Of a stretch of 13,720 bases of DNA, positions 6,626 to 13,720 are shown one piece after another. Every line of letters begins with the position of its first letter. Positions within the stretch are counted from its first letter, which is position 1. The translations under genes and the position numbers were made by a program. Origin of the DNA: Clostridia bacterium (GTDB lineage: Bacteria > Bacillota > Clostridia > Christensenellales > Borkfalkiaceae). The stretch is from the NCBI GenBank assembly GCA_017505675.1, contig JAFVOV010000048.1, positions 1 through 13,720 of the forward strand, read 5' to 3'. The notes beneath the pieces are model-generated. The model was not told where the DNA came from. It did not search any database and saw only the letters and a list, made by a program, of their open reading frames with translations.

Positions 6626-7792
6626 TTAAAGATACTTTTTAAGGCTTTCCGCTTTATCGGTTTTTTCCCAAGAAAATTCCGCCTTTCCGAAATGCCCGTA
6701 ACTTGCAGTATTTGAATAAACCGGTTTTCTAAGTTCTAATTTATCTATAATTGCTGCGGGGCGCATATCAAATTCTTTTACGATAATTTCTTCAAGCGCC
6801 GAGTCGGTAAGTTTGCCTGTACCGAAAGTATTAACTAGAACGGAAACGGGTTTTGCAACGCCTATTGCGTAAGCAAGTTGAATTTGACATTCATCCGCTA
6901 GCCCTGCCGCAACAACGTTTTTACAAATATATCTTGCCATATAGGTTGCCGAACGGTCAACTTTAGTAGGGTCTTTACCACTAAAAGCGCCACCGCCGTG
7001 CGGACATTTACCGCCGTACGTATCAACGATAATTTTTCTGCCCGTAAGCCCAGAGTCCCCGTTAGGACCGCCAACTTCAAATCTACCGGTAGGGTTAATA
7101 AAGTATTTGGTTTGGTCGTCAAGATATTCTTTAGGTAAAACCGCGTCAATAACGTATTTTTTCAAATCCGCGCGGAGAGTTTCAGTAGAAACGGTATCGT
7201 TATGCTGTGAAGATAAAACCACAGCGTCAATACGCTTAATTTTACCAAATTCATATTCAACGGTTACCTGCCCTTTACCATCCGGGCGGAGATAATTTAA
7301 AACTCCGCTTTTTCTAACTTCTTCAAGTTTAGCGCATAACTTATGCGATAGCATTATAGGCAACGGCATAAGTTCTTCAGTTTCACGGCAAGCATAACCG
7401 AACATTATACCTTGGTCGCCAGCGCCGATTTTATCAAACGCGTCACCGCCTTCTTTTGCTTCAACGGAATTATCTACACCGAGAGCAATATCGGGCGACT
7501 GTTTGTTAAGTTTAACAAGCACTTTAACGTCATCATAAGAAAAGCCAACGTTTTTATCGGTATAGCCTATTTTACGAATTGTATCCCTTGCAACCTTTTC
7601 CACGTCAACCGTTGCATTAGAAGTTATTTCACCCATAACGAGCAAAAAATCAGTAGTTGCGCTACATTCACATGCAACGCGCGAATTTGGGTCGCCTTTT
7701 AAATAGGCATCTAAAACCGCATCTGAAATATTATCACAAACTTTATCAGGGTGACCTGACGTAACGCTTTCACTTGTAAAAAAGTTTTTCAT
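6626..7792 (-). CDS. metK: S-adenosylmethionine synthetase
   Basis: MetK makes S-adenosylmethionine from methionine and ATP, acting as a cytoplasmic tetramer with Mg and K ions. The 388 residues match the family length. Signature motifs are GHPDK (13-17) with catalytic His14, GAGDQGIMFGY (123-133), and the P-loop-like GGGAFSGKDPTKVDRSA (266-282). AGGAAG precedes the ATG. It is the first gene of the operon, with a perfect consensus promoter only about 36 nt from the start codon. The leader is therefore too short for an S-box riboswitch, the usual control of Bacillota methionine genes. The product supplies SAM for, among others, the radical SAM enzyme encoded in the divergent operon; that link is only circumstantial. 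Confidence 0.99.
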   Translation of the reverse strand: MKNFFTSESVTSGHPDKVCDNISDAVLDAYLKGDPNSRVACECSATTDFLLVMGEITSNATVDVEKVARDTIRKIGYTDKNVGFSYDDVKVLVKLNKQSPDIALGVDNSVEAKEGGDAFDKIGAGDQGIMFGYACRETEELMPLPIMLSHKLCAKLEEVRKSGVLNYLRPDGKGQVTVEYEFGKIKRIDAVVLSSQHNDTVSTETLRADLKKYVIDAVLPKEYLDDQTKYFINPTGRFEVGGPNGDSGLTGRKIIVDTYGGKCPHGGGAFSGKDPTKVDRSATYMARYICKNVVAAGLADECQIQLAYAIGVAKPVSVLVNTFGTGKLTDSALEEIIVKEFDMRPAAIIDKLELRKPVYSNTASYGHFGKAEFSWEKTDKAESLKKYL

Positions 7793-7834
7793 AAATTTAT
7801 CTTCCTAAATTTTTGTATAAACTGCTATTAAGTT

Positions 7835-7863
7835 ATTATACACTAAATAAACGCCCCTGTCAA
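7835..7863 (-). promoter_or_regulatory. Perfect sigma-A promoter of the metK operon
   Basis: TTGACA (7863-7858) and TATAAT (7840-7835) both match consensus exactly, with a 17-bp spacer. Transcription should start at about 7828 and read metK, comF, secA, prfB, tsaD and the Dabb gene. No other strong minus-strand promoter or strong terminator was seen within the set. Confidence 0.92.
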
Positions 7864-8001
7864 TAAAATAACCTTTTACCCACCCAAATATTTACAGCAA
7901 TAAACAAACTTTTTAATGTATTTTTTACTTTTTTCGCGGAAAGGTAGTTTCATTGACTTTCGTGTCAATAAAAAACTTTTTACCCCACCAAATTACTTGA
8001 C
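7858..8001. repeat. Imperfect direct repeat pair in the divergent intergenic region
   Basis: A segment of about 38 bp at 7858-7895 (TGTCAATAAAA, then CTTTTACCCACCCAAAT) recurs at 7963-8001 as TGTCAATAAAA, then CTTTTTACCCCACCAAAT. A few substitutions and small indels separate the copies, and they start 105 bp apart. The first copy begins at the metK -35 box. The second ends in the -35 region of the plus-strand promoter. The pair could be a duplicated regulator site or a local duplication. Between them is a palindrome at 7952-7969. Confidence 0.6.
7952..7969. promoter_or_regulatory. Palindrome, candidate operator
   Basis: ATTGAC (7952-7957) and GTCAAT (7964-7969) form a perfect 6-bp inverted repeat around a 6-base centre (TTTCGT). 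It lies between the two divergent promoters, 28 bp upstream of the TetR-gene -35 box. TetR-family repressors bind inverted repeats of this general kind, usually at or near the promoter. Binding by the adjacent regulator is inference. Confidence 0.4.
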
Positions 8002-8026
8002 TTATTTAACGCTTGAGTAATATAAT
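7997..8026 (+). promoter_or_regulatory. Promoter of the tetR-ABC-radical SAM operon
   Basis: TTGACT (7997-8002) and TATAAT (8021-8026) are separated by 18 bp, with a start expected at about 8033 and the gene's AAGGAG at 8045-8050. Short arms TTACT (7993-7997) and AGTAA (8016-8020) flank the spacer and may be part of an operator for the TetR protein. Confidence 0.8.
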
Positions 8027-8054
8027 AAATTTCGTTATAAATATAAGGAGTAAT

Positions 8055-8678
8055 ATGCCGAAAACTCAAGAACAAAATTCAACGCTAAAAGAAAAGCGAA
8101 AAAATCAAATAGTTTTATGCGCTTTGAAGGTTTTTTGCAAAAAGGGTTATGACGGAACTACCGTTAACGATATTGTAAAAAAAGCAAAGTGTAGCCACGG
8201 TTTATTTTACCATTATTTTAAAAATAAAAAAGAAATTTTCACCGCTGTTTTAGAATCACGCGGGAAAAATATGATGGATTTTTTAGACCAAGTTTTACTT
8301 GAAGATTCCGATTACGTTGACAAACTTTATAAACTAACTGAATACACTTTTAACAATATGAAAAACGACGAGATTTTTGCATACCGTTATTACTTTTTTC
8401 TATCAACTGTTTTTGCTAAAGCCGAGTCTGGCGAACTTCCGCCAAAATGCAAAGCCCCGCCACACCTACGTATGTTTGAATTTTTTGAACAAGGCATTAT
8501 GCGCGGAGAATTTAAGAATACTTATCCCCCGAGTGAATGCGCAAAAATTTACAATTCTATTATACAAGGTTCAACGTTAAATTTTATTCTTTGCCCGAGA
8601 GATTTTAAACATTCTTTCAAGTTTCCAGCAGTAGAATATATCGTGGACATTTTTAAAAAGGAGAACGTGAATGACTAA
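8055..8678 (+). CDS. TetR/AcrR family transcriptional regulator
   Basis: This 207-residue protein has an N-terminal helix-turn-helix at about residues 18-62, including GTTVNDIVKKAKCSHGLFYHYF. That is the typical TetR pattern, with the closing FYHYFKNKKEIF. The rest is a helical ligand-binding and dimerisation domain that defines the inducer and cannot be matched by eye. The start is ATG 8055 behind AAGGAG (8045-8050); the in-frame TTG at 8013 lies upstream of the transcription start and is rejected. The stop overlaps the first transporter gene by 8 bp. TetR proteins beside exporter genes usually repress them until a substrate binds, so it probably autoregulates this operon. The inducer is unknown. 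Confidence 0.93.
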   Translation: MPKTQEQNSTLKEKRKNQIVLCALKVFCKKGYDGTTVNDIVKKAKCSHGLFYHYFKNKKEIFTAVLESRGKNMMDFLDQVLLEDSDYVDKLYKLTEYTFNNMKNDEIFAYRYYFFLSTVFAKAESGELPPKCKAPPHLRMFEFFEQGIMRGEFKNTYPPSECAKIYNSIIQGSTLNFILCPRDFKHSFKFPAVEYIVDIFKKENVND

Positions 8679-10539
8679 AACGATTAAAAAGAAAACATCC
8701 GGCGATTTTATCCCCGCGGTTAAAACGCTGGCAAAATCTATACGACAATATAAAAAGCCGTCGCTATTAGCGCCTATATTCGTCGCAATGGAAGTAGTTT
8801 TAGAATGTATGATACCATACGTTATGACTTTACTTCTTGGCGCAATGGATTATATTACGGGAAACCCTGCAAATCCTAACGAACTTTCCGTAAGTATAGT
8901 TAAACTGATATTCGGCAATTCTGAACCCGTGCTTTTAACCACTATATTATGGTTTGGGCTGGCGCTATTGCTTCTTGCATTTTTATCCCTTGCTTGCGGA
9001 GCGCTTTCGGGAAGATTTTGCGCGGTTGCGTCAAGTGGTTTTGCTAAAAACTTAAGAAAAGATATGTATTATAGGGTACAAGATTTTTCTTTTTCAAACA
9101 TAGACAAATTCTCATCTTCAAGTTTAATAACAAGACTTACGACTGACGTAATGCACGTTGAAATGAGTTATATGATGATTATAAGAACTGCCGTGCGTTC
9201 ACCGTTTATGTTAATATTTTCAATGGTAATGGCATTTACCATCAACTCTAAAATGGCGCTTATTTTCTTATGCACAACGCCGATACTTGCAGTTGGTCTT
9301 TTCTTAATAATGACAAAAGCCGTACCGTTCTTCCACCGCATATTCAAAAAATACGATAAAATGAATGAATCGGTTGAAGAAAACATAAGCGGTATGCGTG
9401 TTGTTAAATCATACGTAAGAGAAGATTATGAAAAGGAAAAGTTCGGTAAAGCAAGCGATAACGTTAGAAACGACTTTACTAGAGCGGAAAAACTTATTGC
9501 ATTAAACGGCCCACTTATGAACTTCTGCGTTTACGCGGGGCTTATTGCAATATACATAGTAGGCGCTAATTTAATCATTAACTCTAACGAAGCGTTACTT
9601 AAAATGACCGAACTTCAAAGTTTTATGACCTACTCCTTCCAAATGCTTATGTCGCTTATGATGCTTTCTATGATAATGGTACAAATTATTATGTCAACCG
9701 CGAGCATCAAAAGAATTGCAGAAGTTATAAACGAAAAGCCCACGATTGTTTCCCCCGAAAACGCTATTACGGAAATTAAGGACGGAAGCATTGAATTTAA
9801 AGACGTTTTCTTTAAGTATTCCGAAAAGGCAGAAAGATACGCGCTTTCTGATATTGACCTTAAAATTAGCAGCGGAGAAACCGTTGGTATTATAGGTAGT
9901 ACTGGGTCAAGTAAATCTTCACTAGTACAACTTATACCCCGTCTTTACGACGCAAGCAAAGGGCAAGTATTAGTTTCCGGCGTTGACGTTAAAAATTACG
10001 ACCTTAACGCGCTACGCAATTCGGTTGCTATGGTTTTACAAAAGAACGTTTTGTTCTCCGGCACTATTAAAGAAAATATGCGTTGGGGCAACAAAGATGC
10101 AACCGACGAAGAAATTATAGATGCTTGCCGTTTATCTCAAGCGGATGAGTTTATACAGAATTTCCCTGAAAAATACGATACTTATATCGAACAAGGTGGC
10201 GTAAATGTTTCAGGCGGTCAAAAACAAAGGCTTTGCATCGCAAGGGCGCTACTTAAAAAGCCGAAAATACTTATTCTTGACGACTCAACGAGCGCCGTTG
10301 ACACCAAGACTGATGCGCTTATTAGAAAAGCATTCAAAGAATATATACCCGAAACTACAAAAATAATAATAGCGCAACGCATTGCATCCGTTCAAGATGC
10401 AGATAAGATTTTAATTATGGACGGCGGAACTATTACTGCAATGGGTACGCACGAAGAATTGCTTAAATCAAACGCTATTTATCAAGAACTTTATTATTCA
10501 CAAAACAAAGCAAATACTGAACAAGGAGGTAACGCATAA
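8671..10539 (+). CDS. ABC exporter half-transporter, degenerate-site subunit
   Basis: The 622 residues comprise a six-helix type IV exporter membrane domain (about 30-340) and a nucleotide-binding domain (about 375-610). Walker A is GSTGSSKS (409-416), with Ser in place of the second usual Gly. The Q-loop Gln is at 457 and the signature VSGGQ at 513-517. Walker B ILILDD (533-538) has Asp538 where the catalytic Glu should be, and the switch position is Gln569 (IAQR), not His. This pattern fits the TM287/BmrC-type subunit of heterodimeric exporters, which forms the non-hydrolysing ATP site. AAGGAG (8658-8663) precedes ATG 8671, and the stop overlaps the next ABC gene by one base (TAATG). The likely product is the inner-membrane half of a multidrug or lipid-like exporter. 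The substrate is unknown. Confidence 0.95.
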   Translation: MTKTIKKKTSGDFIPAVKTLAKSIRQYKKPSLLAPIFVAMEVVLECMIPYVMTLLLGAMDYITGNPANPNELSVSIVKLIFGNSEPVLLTTILWFGLALLLLAFLSLACGALSGRFCAVASSGFAKNLRKDMYYRVQDFSFSNIDKFSSSSLITRLTTDVMHVEMSYMMIIRTAVRSPFMLIFSMVMAFTINSKMALIFLCTTPILAVGLFLIMTKAVPFFHRIFKKYDKMNESVEENISGMRVVKSYVREDYEKEKFGKASDNVRNDFTRAEKLIALNGPLMNFCVYAGLIAIYIVGANLIINSNEALLKMTELQSFMTYSFQMLMSLMMLSMIMVQIIMSTASIKRIAEVINEKPTIVSPENAITEIKDGSIEFKDVFFKYSEKAERYALSDIDLKISSGETVGIIGSTGSSKSSLVQLIPRLYDASKGQVLVSGVDVKNYDLNALRNSVAMVLQKNVLFSGTIKENMRWGNKDATDEEIIDACRLSQADEFIQNFPEKYDTYIEQGGVNVSGGQKQRLCIARALLKKPKILILDDSTSAVDTKTDALIRKAFKEYIPETTKIIIAQRIASVQDADKILIMDGGTITAMGTHEELLKSNAIYQELYYSQNKANTEQGGNA

Positions 10540-12491
10540 TGGCAAGAGTTATGGCTATGCCACGCGGTAGAGGCGCTATGCACGGCGGAAAACGTGGAAA
10601 GGCAAAAAAAGGCACGCTTAAACGCCTACTATCACTTTTGTTTTCAAACAACAAAGGCAATATGAGCGTAGTATTTATTTGTATAACGATAAGCGCGATA
10701 ACGGGCGTTGCTTCTTCCCTATTTTTAAAACAACTTTTAATGCACATAAAAATAGGTCTTGAAAGTGGTTTTGCCGCTGCTGCAGCAGGGCTTACCACCC
10801 TATTTATAACCATGGGCGCGGTGTATTTAACTTCAATACTGTGTAACCTTATTCAAACCAGAACTATGGCTAAAGTTACGCAAGGATTTTTGCACCAAGT
10901 AAGAACGGGTGTGTTCAACAAGATGCAAACGCTACCGATAAGATACTTTGACACGCATTTAACGGGCGATATTATGAGTTCTTACACTAACGATACCGAC
11001 GCGATTAGGCAACTTGTTTCACAAAGCATACCAAACCTTTATTCTTCACTTATAAGCATCACTACCCTGTTGGTTATTATGCTTACTTCAAGTATATGGC
11101 TATCTTTAGTAATGTTTGTTGGCGTTATCGTAATGTTTATCGTTACCAAAACTGTAGGCGGTAACAGCGCAAAATTCTTCGTTAAACAACAAATCTCTTT
11201 AGGCGCAGAAGAAGGCTTTATTCAAGAAATGATACAAGGTCAAAAAGTAGTTAAAGTTTTCTGCCACGAAAGTGAAAGTAAAAGCGATTTTGACGTTAAA
11301 AACGACCAACTTTGTAGCGACGCGACCAGCGCGCATACATTTGCTAATATCTTAATGCCGATTATGGGCAATTTGGGCAATATCTTATACGTTTTGTTGG
11401 CGTTCATAGGTGGTCTTTTAGTAGCGCTTAACGTTGGCAACGTTACTATATTAGGTAAGGTTGAAGACCCTACCACCTTCCTTATAACCATAATTGCTTT
11501 CTTGCCTATAAGCAAACAGTTTACCGGAAACATTTCACAATCGTCACAGCAAATAAACTCGGTTGTTATGGGGCTTGCAGGCGCATCAAGAATTTTTGAA
11601 CTTATGGACCAAGCGCCCGAAACGGACGAAGGTTACGTTACTCTAGTGCGTTGCAAAATTTCCGAAGACGGCACTATTACCGAATGCGAAGAACGCACCG
11701 GGCATTGGGCGTGGAAACATCCGCATAAAGCAGACGGTACGGTAACTTACACCGAACTTAAAGGCGATATTCAAATGTTTGACGTTGATTTTGGTTACGT
11801 TCCCGAAAAGATAGTTCTGCACGACGTTTCCCTTTACGCGCACCCTGGTCAAAAAATTGCTTTCGTTGGCGCTACTGGCGCAGGCAAAACCACTATAACC
11901 AACCTTATTAACAGGTTTTACGATATTGCTGACGGCAAAATCCGTTACGACGGAATTAACATAAACAAGATTAAAAAAGCAGATTTACGCCGCTCGCTTG
12001 GTATCGTATTGCAAGACACAAACCTTTTTACAGGAACGGTTATGGAAAATATCCGCTACGGCAGACTTTCCGCTACTGACGAAGAATGTATTGAGGCGGC
12101 AAAACTTGCGTACGCGCACGATTTTATTACCCGTCTTCCCGACGGATATAACACTATGCTCACAGCAGATGGCGCTAACCTTTCACAAGGTCAAAGGCAA
12201 CTTTTATCTATAGCGCGCGCAGCCGTTAAAGACGCGCCCGTTATGATACTTGACGAAGCAACTTCTTCTATAGATACTAGAACTGAAGCGCTAGTTCAAA
12301 AAGGTACTGATAGGCTTATGCAAGGCAGAACTGTTTTCGTTATAGCGCACAGGCTTTCTACCGTTCAAAATTCAGACGTTATAATGGTGCTTGATAAAGG
12401 CAAAATTATTGAACGCGGTTCTCACGACGAACTAATTGCTAAAAAAGGTAAATACTATCAACTATACACGGGGGCTTTTGAACTTGAATAA
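10539..12491 (+). CDS. ABC exporter half-transporter, catalytic subunit
   Basis: The 650-residue partner of the preceding gene has a basic Gly/Arg/Lys-rich N-terminus (about 1-28). A six-helix membrane domain (about 40-350) and a nucleotide-binding domain (about 412-645) follow. Walker A is GATGAGKT (444-451). Walker B VMILDE has the catalytic Glu573, and the H-loop is His604 (IAHRLST). The signature is LSQGQ (548-552) instead of LSGGQ. In heterodimers such as TM287/288 the deviant signature faces the degenerate partner's ATP, so the two genes complement each other precisely. A linker insertion of about 45 residues (366-410), with a WAWKHP motif and several acidic residues and Cys, separates membrane and ATPase domains. 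AAGGAGG (10523-10529) precedes the ATG. The last 8 bases overlap the radical SAM gene. Confidence 0.95.
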   Translation: MARVMAMPRGRGAMHGGKRGKAKKGTLKRLLSLLFSNNKGNMSVVFICITISAITGVASSLFLKQLLMHIKIGLESGFAAAAAGLTTLFITMGAVYLTSILCNLIQTRTMAKVTQGFLHQVRTGVFNKMQTLPIRYFDTHLTGDIMSSYTNDTDAIRQLVSQSIPNLYSSLISITTLLVIMLTSSIWLSLVMFVGVIVMFIVTKTVGGNSAKFFVKQQISLGAEEGFIQEMIQGQKVVKVFCHESESKSDFDVKNDQLCSDATSAHTFANILMPIMGNLGNILYVLLAFIGGLLVALNVGNVTILGKVEDPTTFLITIIAFLPISKQFTGNISQSSQQINSVVMGLAGASRIFELMDQAPETDEGYVTLVRCKISEDGTITECEERTGHWAWKHPHKADGTVTYTELKGDIQMFDVDFGYVPEKIVLHDVSLYAHPGQKIAFVGATGAGKTTITNLINRFYDIADGKIRYDGININKIKKADLRRSLGIVLQDTNLFTGTVMENIRYGRLSATDEECIEAAKLAYAHDFITRLPDGYNTMLTADGANLSQGQRQLLSIARAAVKDAPVMILDEATSSIDTRTEALVQKGTDRLMQGRTVFVIAHRLSTVQNSDVIMVLDKGKIIERGSHDELIAKKGKYYQLYTGAFELE

Positions 12492-13350
12492 TAACTTCTG
12501 TTCCCTATGCCCTAACGGGTGTAAAATAGATAAAGAAACGACTAAAGGCGCTTGCGGTACGGACAATAAAATCCGTATCGCAAAGTTTTATTTACACTCT
12601 TTTGAAGAACCGATTATAAGCGGTACACGAGGCTCTGGAACTGTATTTTTTTGCGGATGTAGCCTTAAATGCGCGTTCTGCCAAAATTTTGAACTTTCAA
12701 GAAATTTACGCGGTAAAGATATTACGGTAAACGAACTTGCAGAAATTTTTCAAACTCTTGAAAGTAACGGCGCGCATAATATAAACCTTGTAAACCCAAC
12801 GCACTATTCGGATAAAATCATTGAAGCGCTTAAAATTTATCGCCCGAATATACCTATAGTTTACAACACTCACGGGTATGAAAAGATTGAAATTTTAGAA
12901 AAATTAAACGATTATATCGACGTATATTTACCCGATATGAAATTTTATTCCCCCGCCGTATCAAAGCGCTACACGGGAAAAGAAAACTATTTTGAAGTTG
13001 CAAGTAGAGCAGTTGAATTTATGGCTAAAAGTAAACCTTACGCTACCGATAAAGACGGGCTTATTAAAAGCGGAGTTATAGTAAGGCATTTAGTTTTACC
13101 ACAAAATACTTCTGACAGTAAAAAAATATTAGACTGGTTTTTAAAAATCAAAGATGACGCGTACATTGACGTAATGAGTCAATATACCCCGTTTGGCGAT
13201 ATTGAAAAGTTACCGGAACTTCAAAGAAAAATTACTAAGCGCGAATATAACTCCGTTATTGACTACGCTATATCTATCGGAATAGATAAAATGTTTTATC
13301 AAAAGCAAATAAGCGCAAGTGAAGAATATATCCCCAAATGGGATTTTTAA
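12484..13350 (+). CDS. Radical SAM protein, PflA-like (COG1313 group)
   Basis: The radical SAM CxxxCxxC motif is Cys59-Cys63-Cys66 within GCSLKCAFCQN and would bind the [4Fe-4S] cluster that cleaves SAM. A second Cys set precedes it (Cys6, Cys9, Cys13, Cys24; CSLCPNGC...GACG), as in proteins annotated as putative pyruvate formate-lyase activating enzymes. No glycyl radical enzyme is nearby, so that name should not be taken literally. The length is 288 residues from TTG 12484, which lies 9 bases after GGGGG (12470-12474). TTG 12478 or 12436 are possible longer starts, and no in-frame ATG exists near the front. The gene overlaps the ABC gene end by 8 bp, so it is transcribed and probably translationally coupled with the exporter. 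Its substrate is unknown. Confidence 0.88.
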   Translation: MNNNFCSLCPNGCKIDKETTKGACGTDNKIRIAKFYLHSFEEPIISGTRGSGTVFFCGCSLKCAFCQNFELSRNLRGKDITVNELAEIFQTLESNGAHNINLVNPTHYSDKIIEALKIYRPNIPIVYNTHGYEKIEILEKLNDYIDVYLPDMKFYSPAVSKRYTGKENYFEVASRAVEFMAKSKPYATDKDGLIKSGVIVRHLVLPQNTSDSKKILDWFLKIKDDAYIDVMSQYTPFGDIEKLPELQRKITKREYNSVIDYAISIGIDKMFYQKQISASEEYIPKWDF

Positions 13351-13354
13351 CAAC

Positions 13355-13387
13355 AAAAAAGCGGAAAGGAAAACTTTTCGCTTTTTT
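13355..13387. terminator. Bidirectional intrinsic terminator
   Basis: AAAAAAGCGGAAAG (13355-13368) pairs with CTTTTCGCTTTTTT (13374-13387) over 14 bp with one G-U pair and a 5-base loop. T-runs occur on both strands. It ends the plus-strand operon 4 bp after the radical SAM stop and also serves the convergent GH3 gene on the minus strand. Confidence 0.88.
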
Positions 13388-13413
13388 ATTTTAATTATTT
13401 TCTTTTACTAAAA

Positions 13414-13720
13414 TTAAATTTTTATTTCAGCAGATAGACGAATATCGCGGGAAGACGAACCTACTTCTATAATAAACACGCCCTTTTCAATAGTCCATTT
13501 ATCAAGAGCGGTGCTGTAATACGCGAACGACCTAAAATCTAAATTCACGCTAACGTGCTTAATCTGCCCCGCTTTTATTACATCTTTTGAAAAACCTTTA
13601 AGTTCTCTCACTGGGCGCAACACAGACGAAAAAACGTCTTTAACGTAAACTTGCGAAACTTCTTTAGCGTCAAAATTTGAAAGATTTTTTATATCGTAAG
13701 AAACGGTATAATCAGTTTCC
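13414..13720 (-). CDS. C-terminal end of a GH3 family glycosidase (partial)
   Basis: The frame is open from the window edge (first full codon at 13719) to the stop at 13414, giving 102 residues. It shows the fibronectin type III-like domain that closes many glycoside hydrolase family 3 enzymes: SYDIKNLSNFDAKEVSQVYV, then SSVLRPVRELKGF, an FAYYSTALDKWTIEKG segment and a terminal VGSSSRDIRLSAEI. The catalytic domains are outside the window, so the substrate (often beta-glucosides or xylosides) cannot be told. An apparent start at TTG 13623 is internal to the domain and not real. The gene converges on the radical SAM operon, sharing the terminator at 13355-13387. Confidence 0.9.
   Translation of the reverse strand, partial: ETDYTVSYDIKNLSNFDAKEVSQVYVKDVFSSVLRPVRELKGFSKDVIKAGQIKHVSVNLDFRSFAYYSTALDKWTIEKGVFIIEVGSSSRDIRLSAEIKI

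Noticed and set aside
8013..8054. Longer TetR protein from TTG 8013
   Set aside because: The TTG lies inside the promoter, before the -10 box; ATG 8055 has AAGGAG at the right distance.

Overview
The window looks like chromosomal DNA of a low-GC, probably anaerobic Bacillota (Clostridia-type) bacterium. It has strong AGGAG-type ribosome binding sites, consensus sigma-A promoters and a CCA-encoded tRNA-Leu. It also has a radical SAM enzyme of the PflA-like COG1313 group, a BmrCD/TM287-288-type exporter pair and a GH3 glycosidase tail. Species cannot be resolved from this stretch.

Layout. (1) Bases 1-500 are a regulatory region for a minus-strand gene of which only the first 16 codons, a signal-peptide-like start, lie inside the window. 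Read on the minus strand, it holds five direct copies of TTTTAACGAT(T/A) at about 20-bp spacing, a promoter, a 5' leader of about 170 nt that folds into a long nested stem, and a UUCG-capped intrinsic terminator. An AGGAGG ribosome binding site and the start codon follow. This is the architecture of a transcription-attenuation leader, and I do not recognise the class. A plus-strand small RNA may lie at about 396-494. (2) Bases 509-705 hold tRNA-Leu(CAG) with its own terminator and a promoter embedded in the end of the neighbouring gene. (3) Bases 689-7863 are one minus-strand housekeeping operon: metK, comF, secA, prfB, tsaD and a Dabb-domain gene. It is driven by a perfect TTGACA-17-TATAAT promoter. 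prfB is split by a programmed +1 frameshift at CTT TGA C, and the intact protein is reconstructed here. (4) Bases 7997-13387 are a divergent plus-strand operon: a TetR-family regulator, two ABC exporter half-transporters and a radical SAM protein. The genes overlap by 1-8 bp and end at a bidirectional terminator. (5) Bases 13414-13720 are the C-terminal end of a minus-strand GH3 glycosidase that runs off the window.

How the genes work together. The minus operon groups SAM synthesis, protein export, translation termination and tRNA t6A modification. The two transporter genes encode complementary halves of one heterodimeric exporter: the first has degenerate Walker B and H-loop residues, and the second has canonical ones but a deviant signature motif. 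Pairing them gives one working and one degenerate ATP site. The TetR protein most likely regulates this operon. The role of the co-transcribed radical SAM enzyme is unknown.

The least explained part is bases 60-500, the repeat array plus the structured attenuator leader.
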